Shown here piece by piece: positions 33,321-44,915 of a DNA stretch of 64,000 bases (positions within the stretch are counted from its first letter, which is position 1; every line of letters begins with the position of its first letter). Source of the DNA: Scilla litardierei (taxonomy: Eukaryota > Streptophyta > Magnoliopsida > Asparagales > Asparagaceae); contig CM061130.1 in NCBI GenBank assembly GCA_030789695.1, forward strand, positions 9,105,860 through 9,169,859, written 5' to 3'. The translations under genes and the position numbers were made by a program. The notes beneath the pieces are model-generated. The model made no database searches. It worked only from the letters and a program-made list of their open reading frames with translations, and was not told the DNA's origin.

Positions 33321-36300
33321 TTAGATACGACACAGCCCTAGGGCTTGCCGCAATTCCTCAAATCTGGCTGAATCAAGAGGCTTTGTAAAAATGTCTGCTA
33401 GTTGACTAGCTGTAGCAACATACTCCATAACTAGGGATTTCTTCTCAACCAGCTCTCTAATAAAGTGATGTCGGATGTCAATGTGTTTCGTTCTAGAATG
33501 CTGGACAGGATTCTTGGAGATATTTATCGCACTCTGATTGTCGCATAAAATGGTCATAACTCCTTGTTCCAGACCATAGTCTATCAACATTTGCTTTAAC
33601 CAAAGCAATTGTGTACAACAACTTCCTGCAGCAATATACTCAGCCTCTGCTGTAGATAACGATATGGAGTTCTGTTTTTTACTATACCACGACACCAGAT
33701 TGTTCCCCACATAGAAACACCCTCCGGTGGTGCTTTTCCGATCATCTGTATTTCCTGCCCAGTCAGCATCACTATATCCTGAGACAAGAGTATTCGTATC
33801 CTTAGTATACCATATACCATAGTCTGCAGTTCCGCTGATATACCTGATAATCCTTTTTACGGCAACAATATGAGATTCCTTAGGGCTTGCTTGATAACGA
33901 GCACAGACTCCAACACTAAAGCTGATATCTGGCCGGCTAGCTGTTAGGTATAACAGGCTACCTATCATGCTTCTGTAAAGAGTAACTTCAACATCTCTTC
34001 CTCCTTCATCCTTAGAGATTTTTTCAGATGTACTCATGGGAGTCCTTACATGTCTGGCACTTTCTAACCCAAATCTCTTGACAAGATTTCTAGCATACTT
34101 GCTCTGAGAGATGAAGAGACCATCTGGACACTGTTTAACTTGGAGCCCAAGAAAAACATTCAACTCACCTACCATGCTCATTTCAAATTCCCTTTGCATG
34201 AGATTAATAAACTCATGCACAAGTTGTTGTGATGTTGAACCGAAAACTATGTCGTCAACATAGATCTGGGCAATCATCACACTTGATCTTGTCCTTTGAA
34301 CAAATAAGGTCTTATCTGCTCCTCCTCTTTCGTATCCCTTCTTGAGAAGATATGTGGTCAATCTTTCATACCAGGCCCTTGGAGCTTGTTTAAGCCCATA
34401 CAACGCCTTCTTCAGCTTGTACACATGATTTGGAAGAAACGGATCAGCAAAGCCTTTGGGTTGTTCAACATACACTTCTTCATTCAACAACCCATTCAGA
34501 AAGGCACTTTTCACGTCCATTTGGTGCAGTTTGAAATTTAAACTACAAGCAACCGCAAGTAATAGTCTAACAGATTCCAACCGTGCTACCGGAGCGAATG
34601 TCTCATCGAAGTCAATGCCTTCCACTTGGGTATACCCTTGAGCAACAAGCTGGGCTTTGTTCCTGGTAATGTTTCCCTTCTCGTCTGTCTTGTTTTTGAA
34701 TATCCATTTTGTCCCGATGACATTAGTTCCTTTTGGTCTTTCCACAAGACTCCAGACATCATTTCGTTGGAACTGGTTTAGTTCCTCTTGCATAGCTGAG
34801 ACCCAAAAATCATCACCAATAGCTTCCTTCACATTTTTTGGTTCGGTAGTCGAAAGAAAGCAAGCATACCTAGCAAGATCTCTGTAATTAACACGACTGA
34901 TTCCTCTGGTGCGACGACTGTCGTGAACGTCACCAATGATTAGCTCCGGCGGATGATCTCGTATAATCTTTGTAACTCCCTCAGCACCTTGAGCACTTTC
35001 AGCTTCCTCTTGAGTCGAATCCATGGTGGCAGTATCCTGTGTTGCAACAATTTGTTCAACATTGTTCTGTATGGACTTGTTTGTTGCAACATCTCTTTCA
35101 ACATGTACTTCATCCTCATTTCTGTCTTCTTGAACTCCTTTAGCACCAGTTATAATACATTCTCCCTGATCAAAATCATCAACAACAACGTTAATGGACT
35201 CCATCATGACATCAGTTCGTTCATTCAACACCCGGAAGGCACGACTTCTTGTTGAATACCCCAAGAAAATTCCTTTGTCACTCTTGGTGTCGAACTTCCG
35301 TCTTGGTGTCCGATCTTGCAGAATGTAGCACTTGCTTCCAAAAATATGAAAGTAGGAGACATCAGGCTTTCGACCTTTCCATATTTCATATGGAGTTTTC
35401 TCAGTCTGTGGTCGAAGATAAACCATGTTGATGGTGTAACATGCAGTATTAATCGCTTCAGCCCACCACTTAGTATTCACTTTTCGGGCATTCAGCATAA
35501 CACGGGCCATTTCCTGAAGAGTTCGATTCTTCCTTTCGACAACTCCGTTTTGCTGAGGAGTCTTAGGAGCCGAGAATTCATGTCATATACCTTGTGCCTC
35601 ACAGAATTCAGAGAATGAGTGATTCTCAAACTCTTTTCCGTGATCACTACGAATTCGAATGACTTTTCCTATGTTGTCTCCTCTTTCTACTTGAAGACGA
35701 GTACATAGGTTTTTGAAAGCATTGAAAGTGTCTGATTTTTCCTTCAGAAAATCTACCCAGGTGAAGCGTGAAAAATCGTCAACACAAACAAAAATGTACT
35801 TCTTACCTCCGACACTTGTTTCTGAAGTGGGTCCAATCAGATCCATATGCAGCAGCTCCAGAGTTTTTGATGTTGTGATATTCTGAATTTGTTTGTGACT
35901 AATTTTCTTCTGCTTCCCCAGTTGACAAGCTTCGCACACTCCTTCTTTCTTCTTGGTTAACTTAGGCATTCCTCGGACAGCTCTTGCTTTGGAGATTTTC
36001 ATTAAGGTCTTGAAGTTAACATGGCCTAGTTTCTGATGCCACTGTTCAGATGCATCTGTGGTGATACTCAGACATCTGTCAGGTTCTTGCAACAGGTAGC
36101 AGTTGTCACTGGATCTTTTTCCAGATAGAATACACACTTCATCACCATTAAACACAAGACATTCATTTTTGTTGAACCGAACCAACAGCCCTTGATCGCA
36201 CAGCTGACTTATACTGATGAGATTAGCCTTTAAATTTTCAACGTGCATCACATCTTTCAATTTCAGAGTTTCTGTCATATTCAGATTACCTTTTCCAATA

Positions 36301-38258
36301 ACTCTGCTTCTCTGTCCATCCCCAAAGGTGACATGACCTTTATTTCCAGCAATGTACTCAGATAGAAGACCCTTGTTCCATGTCATGTGCCGAGAGCACC
36401 CACTGTCAAAGTACCACTGATTTTCTGCAAAGGTAGCTAAAGAAGTGTATGCAACCATACTCACCAGTTCCGACTTCTTAATCCATTTCATGCTTGACTG
36501 TTGATGTGAATGAACAATGTTTCTTCCTTCACTCATATGCTTCATGCGCCTGAAACACCTCCAATCATTATGTCCTATTTGTTTGCAGTAACCGCATATA
36601 AGCTGCCTAAGAGTAGTACCTCTTCTGTTCTTTCCTCGTGAATTGGCCTCATCATGTGAACTCCATTTAACATGTTCCTTAGCATTGAGACTACTCCTGG
36701 TCTTGGGTGTGTGAAAATTACTTCCTCTGTTGTAACCAACTCCAGTTCGATCTCCAGCAACTTTTCCCATGTTGAGGATATCATCGAGTTTGGTTTTTCC
36801 AGAGTTCCATCTGTTAACGGTGCTTTCTGCCTTCTCAGCTCTCATTATGGCTCTCTTCATGTTTCTCTCACAGTTTCGGAGACTTGCTTCAGTCTTCAGA
36901 AGTTTGACTTGATATGCATTCTTCTCGCTTCTCAACTTAGAGCATTCATCTTTCAGTTTCTTGTTGGCTTCACAGATTTCCATCCATTTGTAGAACATAG
37001 TTTGATAGGCTGTGCGGATTTCCTCATCATCAATATCTTCTTCACTCCCAACTTCTGATTCAGCTTCACTGTCAGAATTAGCTTTATATGTTGTAACATT
37101 TTGTACAACATGTTCTCCCTTGTGCTTTGATGTAGCAGCACATGTTGCAACATTATGTTCAACAAGGCTAGCGAACTTGCCTTCAGATTTGTCATTCAGA
37201 ATAGCTGTGAACGCCACATAATTACTGGTTATGTCTTCATCTTCCTCGCTACCCCGAGAGTCTTCGTCGCTCCAAGTGCTGGCGAGAGATTTCCCTTTTA
37301 GCTTCTTTAGAGTGTTTGCACACTCTGCCTGTATATGTCCGAAACCTTCACATTCTCTACACTGTATTCCCTTTCCTTTGTTTTTAGACTCATACCTTTG
37401 TATAGGACGACCAGCATTCCTTTCACCTGCAGGAGGTCCTGTCCGCACCTTTTTATTGGTAGCTTTAAAATTCTGACCCTTATTGCTGATCTTTCTCATC
37501 ATCTTGCTAAAGTTTTTGGTGAGCAGCGCGATATCATCTTCGAGTTCTGTCTCATCATCAGATTTTGATGGTTCACTGGATTCAATCTTCAAGGCAACAC
37601 CCTTCTCCTTTTTGTTTTGTTTGAGATTCATCTCATAGGTCTGTAGGGATCCCATGAGTTCGTCCAATCTCATGGTCGATGTGTTCCTTATCTCCTCTAT
37701 AGCTGCAATCTTTGCTGAAAATTTATCTGGCAGGGACCTCAGAGTTTTTTCAACAAGCTTCTTTTGTGAATACTTCTTACCCAGTTGAAATGCCTGGTTA
37801 GCAATATCCCTCAATCTTCCATTGAACTCTGCAACCGTCTCGTTTTCGTTCATCCTTAGATTTTCAAACTGGCTGGCGAGCATCTGTAATTTTGAGGCCT
37901 TAACAGTGCTGGTTCCTTCATGCACGTTTTGAAGAATGTCCCAAGCTTCTTTAGCATGCTCACAAGTTGATATAAGCTTGAACTGCTCTTCATCAACGGC
38001 AGTAAAGATGGCGTTAACCGCCTTAGAGTTTCCTAAGGCAGCACGTTCTTCATCAGAATTCCAGTCTCTCACAGGTTTGAAGCTCTCCTTTCCTTCTTTG
38101 TTGACTTCAACCGGAGGATTCCATCCTTCAACTGTAGCAACCCAAGCTTTTTCATCCAAGGACTTGATAAAAGCTCGCATACGAGACTTCCAATAGGTGT
38201 AGTTCGATCCAGTAAGCAAATGGGGACGAGTGACCGAAGCACCTTCTTTTGTGTTCAT
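33321..38258 (-). pseudogene. gag-pol: SIRE gag-pol polyprotein (one in-frame TGA)
   Basis: A single frame of about 1645 codons from ATG 38258 to the stop at 33321, interrupted only by TGA at 35583-35585. Gag (1-~600): UBN2-like start (YWKSRMRAFIKSL), CCHC knuckle CRECEGFGHIQAEC at 300-313, long coiled coil, second knuckle CGYCKQIGHNDWRC. Protease: WYFDSGCSRHMT. Integrase: H-H-C-C in WHQKLGHVNFKT...CEACQLGK, Asp in LLHMDLIGP and RSDHGKEF, Glu beyond the stop in [36 protein letters not shown], catalytic YVDDIVFGS. RNase [37 protein letters not shown]. The TGA cuts the integrase core between its second Asp and its Glu. Confidence 0.94.
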
Positions 38259-38322
38259 GATCAGCGTACTGACCTACAGGATCACATCCACTTTGAAAGA
38301 AGGTCAAAGAATTGTAGATGAC

Positions 38323-38336
38323 GGGCTTTGATACCA
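38323..38336 (-). promoter_or_regulatory. Primer binding site of SIRE element
   Basis: Minus strand TGGTATCAAAGCCC lies 2 bp inside the 5' LTR and resembles the complement of the initiator Met tRNA 3' end (TGGTATCAGAGC form). Confidence 0.85.
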
Positions 38337-38338
38337 AA

Positions 38339-39214
38339 TGAAATTCAGTACGCAGTAAAGAATATAACGAACAGCGTAAAAGCACACAACATGCAAGGAC
38401 ACACAAGAATTGGTATCGCAGTTCGGTGCGCACACCTACATCTGCGGGGCCACGCCCAGAAAATTGAATACTTCACTAAAAAGATTGGAGAATACAAATT
38501 CTACAATTCACGCTTTAATAAAGGAAGAACACTCTCATCCTTAATGACAAACCGTGAGGGGATGATCGCAATCAACCCCGTGAAGTATTCTTGGCAAGCT
38601 CCCCTTGCCTGCAAGCTCCCCTTGCACCACCGACTTGATCAACTCCCTCGATCCTGCGTGTCGCAGCCGTCGGCCTCCCTCCCGGAGAATATCCTTGGAT
38701 TTCTTAAACTCGAGCGTCAACCCTAGCCGCCAAAACATTCCACGCCTTAAAAGGCCACGCCCCGTAATCTTTAGTTCAATCTGCACACCGGCAATCAAAC
38801 CTAGATTCGATTCTATCTTCAGTAACAACTGCGCCGTCTTCAACAAGAAAGAGATCCCGAAAGATCCGAAAGTGGCAGTTGCAAGAATATTGATTTGCCG
38901 AAAATCTCTCTTCAACCGATTCGCAAGAGATTATGCACAATCAACTATAAATCAGTTAATAACCACCATAACAGCAAGAATAGCAAGATAGACAATAGCG
39001 GAAAACGCAGGCTCCAGTTCCGCATACTATTGAGCACCAAAGCACCAGATATGCAAGTAAGCATATTTTGTTGAACATCCTGGTCCAACAACCTGTTCAA
39101 CAAAACATCCAACATTCTCTTCTTCATACGACAGGGACATCAACCTATCTAACATTCTCCAGTGCCACATATGACAAGACGCATACAAGAATGACCACAG
39201 AATATATCCTAACA
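38339..39214 (-). repeat. 5' LTR of SIRE element
   Basis: Same 876-bp length and ends as 29582-30457. Differences seen: ATC/GTC near 38716, TTGA/TCGA near 38810, CACC/CGCC near 38832, CCAAC/CTAAC near 39150. Followed by AGCCT (39215-39219). Confidence 0.95.
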
Positions 39215-39900
39215 AGCCTAATTAAGGATGTTCATGTACAAGGACACACATGTAGGCATAAATGAATAAAACAAAACAAATGCCCCATTTTCTTAACTTT
39301 TTTAAGATCAAAGTTGGTTCTTTTTCCAGTCTATTTTCTTCAACATTTACTTCTGGCCAAGCTTAAGCAAAATCTGGACGAAAGCATACGAAGAGAGTTT
39401 GTTTAAATCAATTAATTTGCAAGCTTTGTAGAAATCCGTGTCTTCTATTGAGCTGTTAGCTTAAGACCCACTGTGTTCAGTGAATTGCATCTAGAAATTT
39501 GATGGCCTCGAAAATCACAAACAAAGTAGAAACCATATTTAAGAAAGATTACATTGCAAATTTTTAACTACATGTGATGGATAATTTTTCCTTGTTTAGA
39601 AATACATAATATATGCAGTGCAAAAAGCCAGGAATTCAAAGCTAAATGCATGCTTTAAGCAAGAAAGTGGACAAATGCATATAGTGGAGTCTTTACAAAC
39701 ACCCAAGTTGTCTGGTGTACGTACAATTCTGCAACTTGTAATTCACAACTCTTCTTTTAAAAAAAACAAAGTTGTAGTAGCTTACCAGAATAGTGCAAAG
39801 AAAAGCTCAATCGCCTAGCTATAAGCAGAAGAATGGAACACATATGTCAGCCATTAGGGAAACTATTGAATCAGAATGTTTTGTCTTTGATTAATAGATG
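39215..39900. repeat. Kinase-tail duplication, copy I and adjoining unit
   Basis: 39215-39500 aligns with 39940-40330 and 44215-44600 (AGCCTAATTAAGGATGTTCA, AAGTTGGTTCTT, GTCTTCTATTGAGC). It has a deletion of roughly 100 bp relative to the others. 39577-39900 aligns with 43857-44165 (TGGATAATTTTTCCTTGTTT, AATACATAATATATGCAG). This is the host site into which SIRE inserted: the left part of the unit is at 29555-29581. Confidence 0.75.
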
Positions 39901-40462
39901 TAAGTGTTTTGATGAAAATTCAAGGGTTAAACAAAAAGCCTAATTAAGGATGTTCATGTACAAAAAAACATACATGTAAAACTATATGCATAAAAGAAAA
40001 CAAATGCACCATTTTCTCGACTTTTACAAGATCAAAGTTGGTTCTTGTTCCAGTTTCGTTTCTTAAACATTTACTCCTATATATGCAAGCTTATGCAACA
40101 ACTGAGCAAAAACACACGAAGGGAGTGTGTTTTACATGCTCCTAGAGTCCAACATGGCTCGTCTCCTGGAATATTAAAAACCTCACCATCGTCAATTAGT
40201 GTGATATAAGTTTCATGGCAAGGAATCAGCTCAATTTGCCTGCTTTATTGATGATATCCAAGTCTTCTATTGAGCAGTTAGGTTAAGAATATCCATTGTC
40301 TTCAATGAATTGATTCGGGATGTTCAATTACTTTGACAATGGCATAATCAATGTTTTGCAATTGCCAACAAGATATTGCGTGATGAAAGATGAGTTGAGA
40401 CAATGGATGCAAACAAAGTAGAATTATTATTTGTCCTCTGAGATGATAGATAGCATTGTAAG
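39901..40462. repeat. Kinase-tail duplication, copy II (3' flank)
   Basis: Closely similar to 44165-44700 throughout, e.g. GTCCAACATGGCTCGTCTCC at both sites. In kinase orientation this is the downstream flank of the gene fragment at 40463-40563. Confidence 0.75.
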
Positions 40463-40563
40463 CTAAGAGTCCACTTGAGGATGTCTTATGGACTGAGGCC
40501 CTGCAGTAGCCAGAATAGGTTTAGGCGGCATTTGGTATTTATGAACATCGTCTTCTCGCATGT
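40463..40563 (-). pseudogene. Receptor-like kinase C-terminal scrap (copy II)
   Basis: On the minus strand it reads EDDVHKYQMPPKPILATAGP and on to a stop near 40463. This is the tail that follows the kinase domain in LRK10L/PR5K-type receptor kinases, where MPPKP is common. The upstream kinase domain is missing: the sequence switches after GCATGT (40558-40563) to a GC-rich Tat fragment. The copy at 44580-44915 continues uninterrupted past the same point. Confidence 0.65.
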
Positions 40564-41028
40564 GAAGGCGAGGGCCCGGCCCAAGGCCAAGGGACCTCAG
40601 CTGAGGAGGTCTAGTCCCGACCCTCGGACGGGGGAGTGCCAACCTCCGCGGCATGGACACGGGCCTTCTTTGGGGCATCCTCCAGGGGAAAGGCGGGAAC
40701 TTGCCCCCTCGCTCTCTTGGAGCCAACTCTTGAAGGTCCGGCCCTCTGCTTCTTCCGAACCTCCAATACATGATCCCTTCTCCGCGGGTTGGGATCCGGG
40801 ACTGGAACTAGGGGAGAGGCCGGAGAAGAACTTGGGGCGAACCCATCTGCACAGGAAGGAAGAAAGAGGGATCAGAACCGGCGGAAAGGGCTTCGAAGCA
40901 TCGGGTATCGACCAAACTCACCGACAGACCACACGGTCTTCCGCAGATTGAGGTCAGAGAAGAGAGTGTCGATCTTTCGATCCCTAACGGGGACCGCCAA
41001 CAAGGTGTCGACTGCCTTGAGCTCGGTG

Positions 41029-41667
41029 TTAGTTGGATTTCCCAGCTCGAGAACCAGCGTGCATGCAGTCCCCTAGGGGGCCGGGAAATCCACTTCCGAC
41101 TGAAAGCCAACAAAGACGCCCCTTCCAATGCTTCAAAGAGCTCGGCAACCCCAGCACCAGGCTCTTATTTGGCCGAGCACTGATGTAGAGCCAGGCCTCC
41201 GACTGATGGCGACTCAGACGGTAGAATTGGGCGAAGATCCGGAGAGACAGATCAACTCCCTTTAGTACGCAGAGGACGACGAACCCGACAATGCATCCGA
41301 TGGTGTTGGGGCAGAATTGGCATAAACCCACCCTGTGAGCACGCAGAAACTCGGCAATGAAGGGATGGATAGGAAACCGAAGCCCGAACAGAAAGCTCGG
41401 CACGTATACCCCGATTTCCTGAGAACCAGGGAAGCAGATCTGCTCATCGGCCGCCGGAGCCCGGGTGGAGCACAGGGAAAGAAGATAGCTGGTGCGTAGA
41501 TCCCTAATTGAGGTGGCGCAAACAGATGAGGGCCACTCCAGTACCTCAGGAGGCACCTCTGAGAGCACTCCCCCATGACGGCGCACCGCCGTACCGGATC
41601 TGCGAGTCGGACCGAGGTCGGCAACCTCCTTCGCCCGACCCAAACCAGCGGCCGAAGAGGACGACAT
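41029..41667 (-). CDS. Antisense extra ORF, 'putative gypsy type transposon' domain
   Basis: 212 codons from ATG at 41667 (MSSSSAAGLGRAKEV) to the stop at 41029; an upstream in-frame ATG at 41856 is less likely because a TATA box lies between them. The core (GVYVPSFLFGLRFPIHPFI, LCQFCPNTIGCIVGF, FAQFYRLSRHQSEAWLYI) matches the pattern of the plant domain named 'putative gypsy type transposon' (Pfam Transposase_28, from memory). It lies antisense between the expected pol position and the 3' LTR, as in Tat elements with additional antisense ORFs. It ends soon after the domain, without the usual coiled-coil tail, so it may be truncated. Function is unknown. Confidence 0.7.
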   Translation of the reverse strand: MSSSSAAGLGRAKEVADLGPTRRSGTAVRRHGGVLSEVPPEVLEWPSSVCATSIRDLRTSYLLSLCSTRAPAADEQICFPGSQEIGVYVPSFLFGLRFPIHPFIAEFLRAHRVGLCQFCPNTIGCIVGFVVLCVLKGVDLSLRIFAQFYRLSRHQSEAWLYISARPNKSLVLGLPSSLKHWKGRLCWLSVGSGFPGPLGDCMHAGSRAGKSN

Positions 41668-41769
41668 GAGGCAGAGCTTGAGCAGGACCCGATTCGACAA
41701 AGGGAGGAAGGATAAAGGGGGATGGTGATCGAACAAGCCAAAACCCTCCCTCGATGGGTGACGGCTCCC

Positions 41770-41776
41770 TTTTATA
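41770..41776 (-). promoter_or_regulatory. TATA box for the antisense ORF
   Basis: TATAAAA on the minus strand (ATATAAAAGGGAGCC context), 103 bp upstream of the ATG at 41667, a normal TATA-to-ATG distance for a short leader. Confidence 0.6.
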
Positions 41777-42008
41777 TCGTCCCCCCCGGAACTATCCCTC
41801 GCATTGCGAAGACGATCGCATGAGAGCACGTGGCAGAATTTGGAGGCCGACGGCACTTCGAATCCCGCACCAGAAGCTCAAGTGGACCACGTCATGATGG
41901 CTTCCATTTAATGGATTGGCCTCGACTGACGCGCCTGTCAAATCATCAAGAGTCACATCGTCCGAGCCGAACCGGCAGAACCCGAGCGGCTCGGACGATG
42001 GGGGAAAT

Positions 42009-42850
42009 TGATACGACTATTCTGGAGAAGCCTAAGAACCAGAGACCCAGGCCCAGGCCAAGAACGGGAAGCCCATGAAGGAGACGAGGCCCGCGGACGG
42101 ACTCGAAGCCAGACCCGGCACTAGCCCGAAGAACGCACGATCAGCTTGTGCTCTCCGGAGACAACCGTCCCCCTGAAAGCATGGAACCTAAAGGATCATT
42201 AAGGAGCCCACTAATCGACCCCCCCACGACGTGCAGGCGCCTTGAAGAAGGCGGATCATGGGGGCGTGAGGGGAGGCAGACGAGGGACGTGGATTAAGGG
42301 CAATCATGGGCCAAACCCTATAAAGGGATGGCAGGGGCAACCGGGAGAGGGATCAAATCCTTGGCACCTACAACTGAGGTATTCCGTTAACTAGACCTTG
42401 CTATTTCCCCGAATTATCTCCTCCGCCACCGCTCGGTCTGAGGTTACAGGTACCGGTCTCATCTTGAGCCGTGCCGTGCCCACCGAGCATTACACAGATC
42501 CGTTCTGACTTAGGCATCGGAGGGGAATTGGCCGGAACCAAGGTCCGGACCCCCTGACGAGCTATGTCGTCTGTCTAGGAAGGAGCTGAACCAAGGCACC
42601 GAGGCTACCCCTCGGCACGGAACGGTCCCGCTCGTCACCAGCGGGAGTCGACGCCAATCAAGACCAAAGAGTATTCAAGGCGCCGAGGCTACCCCTTGAC
42701 GCTAATCCAGCCGAGGCCGAGCACCCGACCTGGAACTGAGGCTTCCCCCCGTCTCCACGTCGACCGAAGACTGACGCTCTGCCAAGAAGCGTCTGCTCCG
42801 CCGCGGATCCATTGCCTACCCACGCCGAGAGCACGTGTGCTTGACGTGAC
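42009..42850 (+). repeat. Tat-lineage LTR (right end approximate)
   Basis: Starts TGATACGACTATT after a polypurine tract, contains CTATAAAGG near 42312, and has GACTTAGGCATCGGAGGGG near 42510, the string also in the LTR at 6755-7790. The right end near 42834-42850 is set only by the return of AT-rich duplicated host sequence. Confidence 0.7.
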
Positions 42851-42855
42851 CAAAA

Positions 42856-44579
42856 CAAATGAATAAAACAAAGTAGAAACCATATTTAAGAAATATTACA
42901 TTGCAAATTTTTAACTACATGCGATGGATAATTTTGCCTTGTTTAGAAATACATAATATATGCAGTGCAAAAGGCCAGGAATTCAAAGAGAGAAGATAAG
43001 AAAGTTTAAATGAAGAGGAAGAGATGTAGGCTAAAGAAGACGTGGATGGAAGTGATAAGATTAACCAAGATTACCCCATCAAATTTACGGAGGTTGTGAC
43101 AATTTAACTACAGTGCAACCTGGAACACATGCTTAAAGGATACCAAATGGCATCTGATGAAATTAATTTTGTGAAAGAAATTTGGTTGTGTGATGGCCAA
43201 ACATCCACAACGCCGACGGTGCAAAAAATCTGACGCCTGAGAGAATACTCTCCAATGTCATCTGATATGAGTGAATCTTCTTTGAAGGTAAAAGCGATGT
43301 GAATCAATGCCGAGCAAGTCTTGTGGGCTAAAACATCCAACTTGCTGAGGAGATGGCACGGCTTGATTCAAATGGATGGTTGATATTATGTCTCAGATGA
43401 GAAAACGTGCTCATGGATGGTTGGTATTTATGTCAGATAGGGACCGGTTGAGGCCCATCTTCCAGACAAATCGTGCGTATTTAGTTGGCAAGGCATTGAG
43501 GGCATGCATGACCACCGGCCGTTGGGAAACCCGACGCATTAATTTCTCATGGCCTTTATCATATGTGAACAACAAATTAGTGAACAAGTCGCAAATATGT
43601 CACAAATGAGCAATCCCTCTCATGGATGGTTGATATTTATGCAGATATGAACCGATTGAGTTGGCGTATAAAATAGGGAAGCATTCGGGCAACACCAATT
43701 CATTCTCATGGCCTGTATGTGGACAACAAAGCAAACCAAAGTATTTAGTTGCATTGCAATTTCCAAGCAAATTTGCCAGCCGTCGACCATTGACCAAAGA
43801 AACGTTCAATGCTAGTGGAAGAAAGATGAGTCACTCGGTAGGGACTAGACTACGTGTGATGGATAATTTTTCCTTGTTTAGAAATACATAATATATGCAG
43901 TTCAAAAAGCCAAGAATTCAAAGCTAAACGTAAGCTTTAAGCAAGAGAGTGGACACATGCTTAGAGTGGAGACTTGCAAACTCCCAAGTTGTCTGGTGTG
44001 CGTACAATTCTGCAACTTGTAATTCACAACTCTTCTTTTTAAAAAAACAAAGTTGTAGTAGCTTACCATAATAGTGCAAAGAAAAGCTCAATCGCCTAGC
44101 TATCAGCAGAAGAATGGAACACATATGTCAGCCATTAGGGAAACTATTGAATCAGAATGTTTTGTCTTTGATTAATAGATATAAGTGTTTTGATGAAAAT
44201 TCAAGGGTTAAACAAAAAGCCTAATTAAGGATGTTCATGTACACAAAATCATACATGTAAAACTATATGCATAAAAGCAAACAAATGCACCATTTTCTCA
44301 ACTTTTACAAGATAAAAAGTTGGTTCTTGTTCCAGTGTCGTTTCTTAAACATTTACTCCTATGCAAGCCTATGCAACAACTGAGCAAAAGCACACAAAGG
44401 GAGTGTGTTTTACCAGGTCCTAGAGTCCAACATGGCTCGTCTCCTGGAATATTAAAAACCTCACCATCGTCAATTAGTGTGATATAAGTTACATGGCAAG
44501 GAATCAGTTCAATTTTCCTGCTTTATTGATGTTATCCAAGTCTTCTATTGAGCAGTTAGGTTAAGAACATCCACTGTCT
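42856..44579. repeat. Kinase-tail duplication, copy III with insert
   Basis: 42870-42985 matches 39520-39650. 42986-43856 is extra sequence in which ATGGATGGTTG(A/G)TATT(T)ATG recurs near 43371, 43416 and 43622. 43857-44579 then matches 39577-40340 almost continuously. No genes seen in the insert. Confidence 0.7.
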
Positions 44580-44915
44580 TCAATGAATTGATTCTGGATG
44601 TTCAATGACTTTGACAATGGCATAATCAATGTTTGCAATTGCCAACAAGATATTGCGTGATGAAAGATCAGTTGAGAACATTGGATGCAAACAAATTAGA
44701 ATTATTATTTGTGAGATGATAGATAGCATTGTAAGCGAAGAGTCCACTTGAGGATGTCTTATGGACAGAGGCCCTGCATTAGCCAGAATAGGTTTAGGCA
44801 GCATTTGCTATTTATGACCATCTTCTTCCAGCATGTCTACAACTTTTCTCATGGAGGGACGGTGGGATAGCCTCATCCGAATGCACCATAGGACACCTTT
44901 CATAACATTCTCTCT
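44580..44915 (-). pseudogene. Receptor-like kinase C-terminal fragment (copy III)
   Basis: The minus strand reads VLWCIRMRLSHRPSMRKVV followed by DMLEED, kinase subdomain XI with its conserved Arg, then a TAG at 44808-44810 in place of the residue before QMLPKP, then the tail. The pattern ALWCIQ-(x)n-RPSM-(x)n-VVEMLEG-(x)n-PPKP is typical of LRK10L/PR5-like receptor kinases. Only the last ~35 residues of the kinase domain remain; beyond 44915 the similarity stops. Confidence 0.72.

Larger units (their letters stand above)
29582..39214 (-). mobile_element. Full-length SIRE-lineage Ty1/copia element
   Basis: A 9633-bp element read on the minus strand. LTRs of exactly 876 bp lie at 29582-30457 (3') and 38339-39214 (5'), flanked by AGCCT on both sides. 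I counted only four differences between the LTRs, so the insertion is very recent. An initiator-Met-type primer site lies next to the 5' LTR and a polypurine tract next to the 3' LTR. It carries one gag-pol frame (38258-33321) with one TGA, and an extra ORF after pol (33068-30813) with one TAG. The large gag, the WYFDSGCSRHM protease motif and the extra ORF downstream of pol fit SIRE/Maximus. Confidence 0.95.
40564..42850 (+). mobile_element. Tat-lineage fragment: antisense ORF plus 3' LTR
   Basis: A GC-rich block between AT-rich duplicated host segments. It holds an antisense ORF (41667-41029), a G-rich polypurine tract (GATGGGGGAAAT, ~41997-42008) and a plus-strand LTR from 42009. No gag-pol is present and the left end is abrupt. 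The right flank (from ~42856) does not continue the left flank, so insertion was accompanied by rearrangement or deletion. Confidence 0.75.

Noticed and set aside
40475..40951. 158-codon plus-strand ORF in the Tat fragment
   Set aside because: It starts in the kinase-tail duplicate and runs into GC-rich Tat DNA; no domain, and GC-rich DNA gives long frames by chance.
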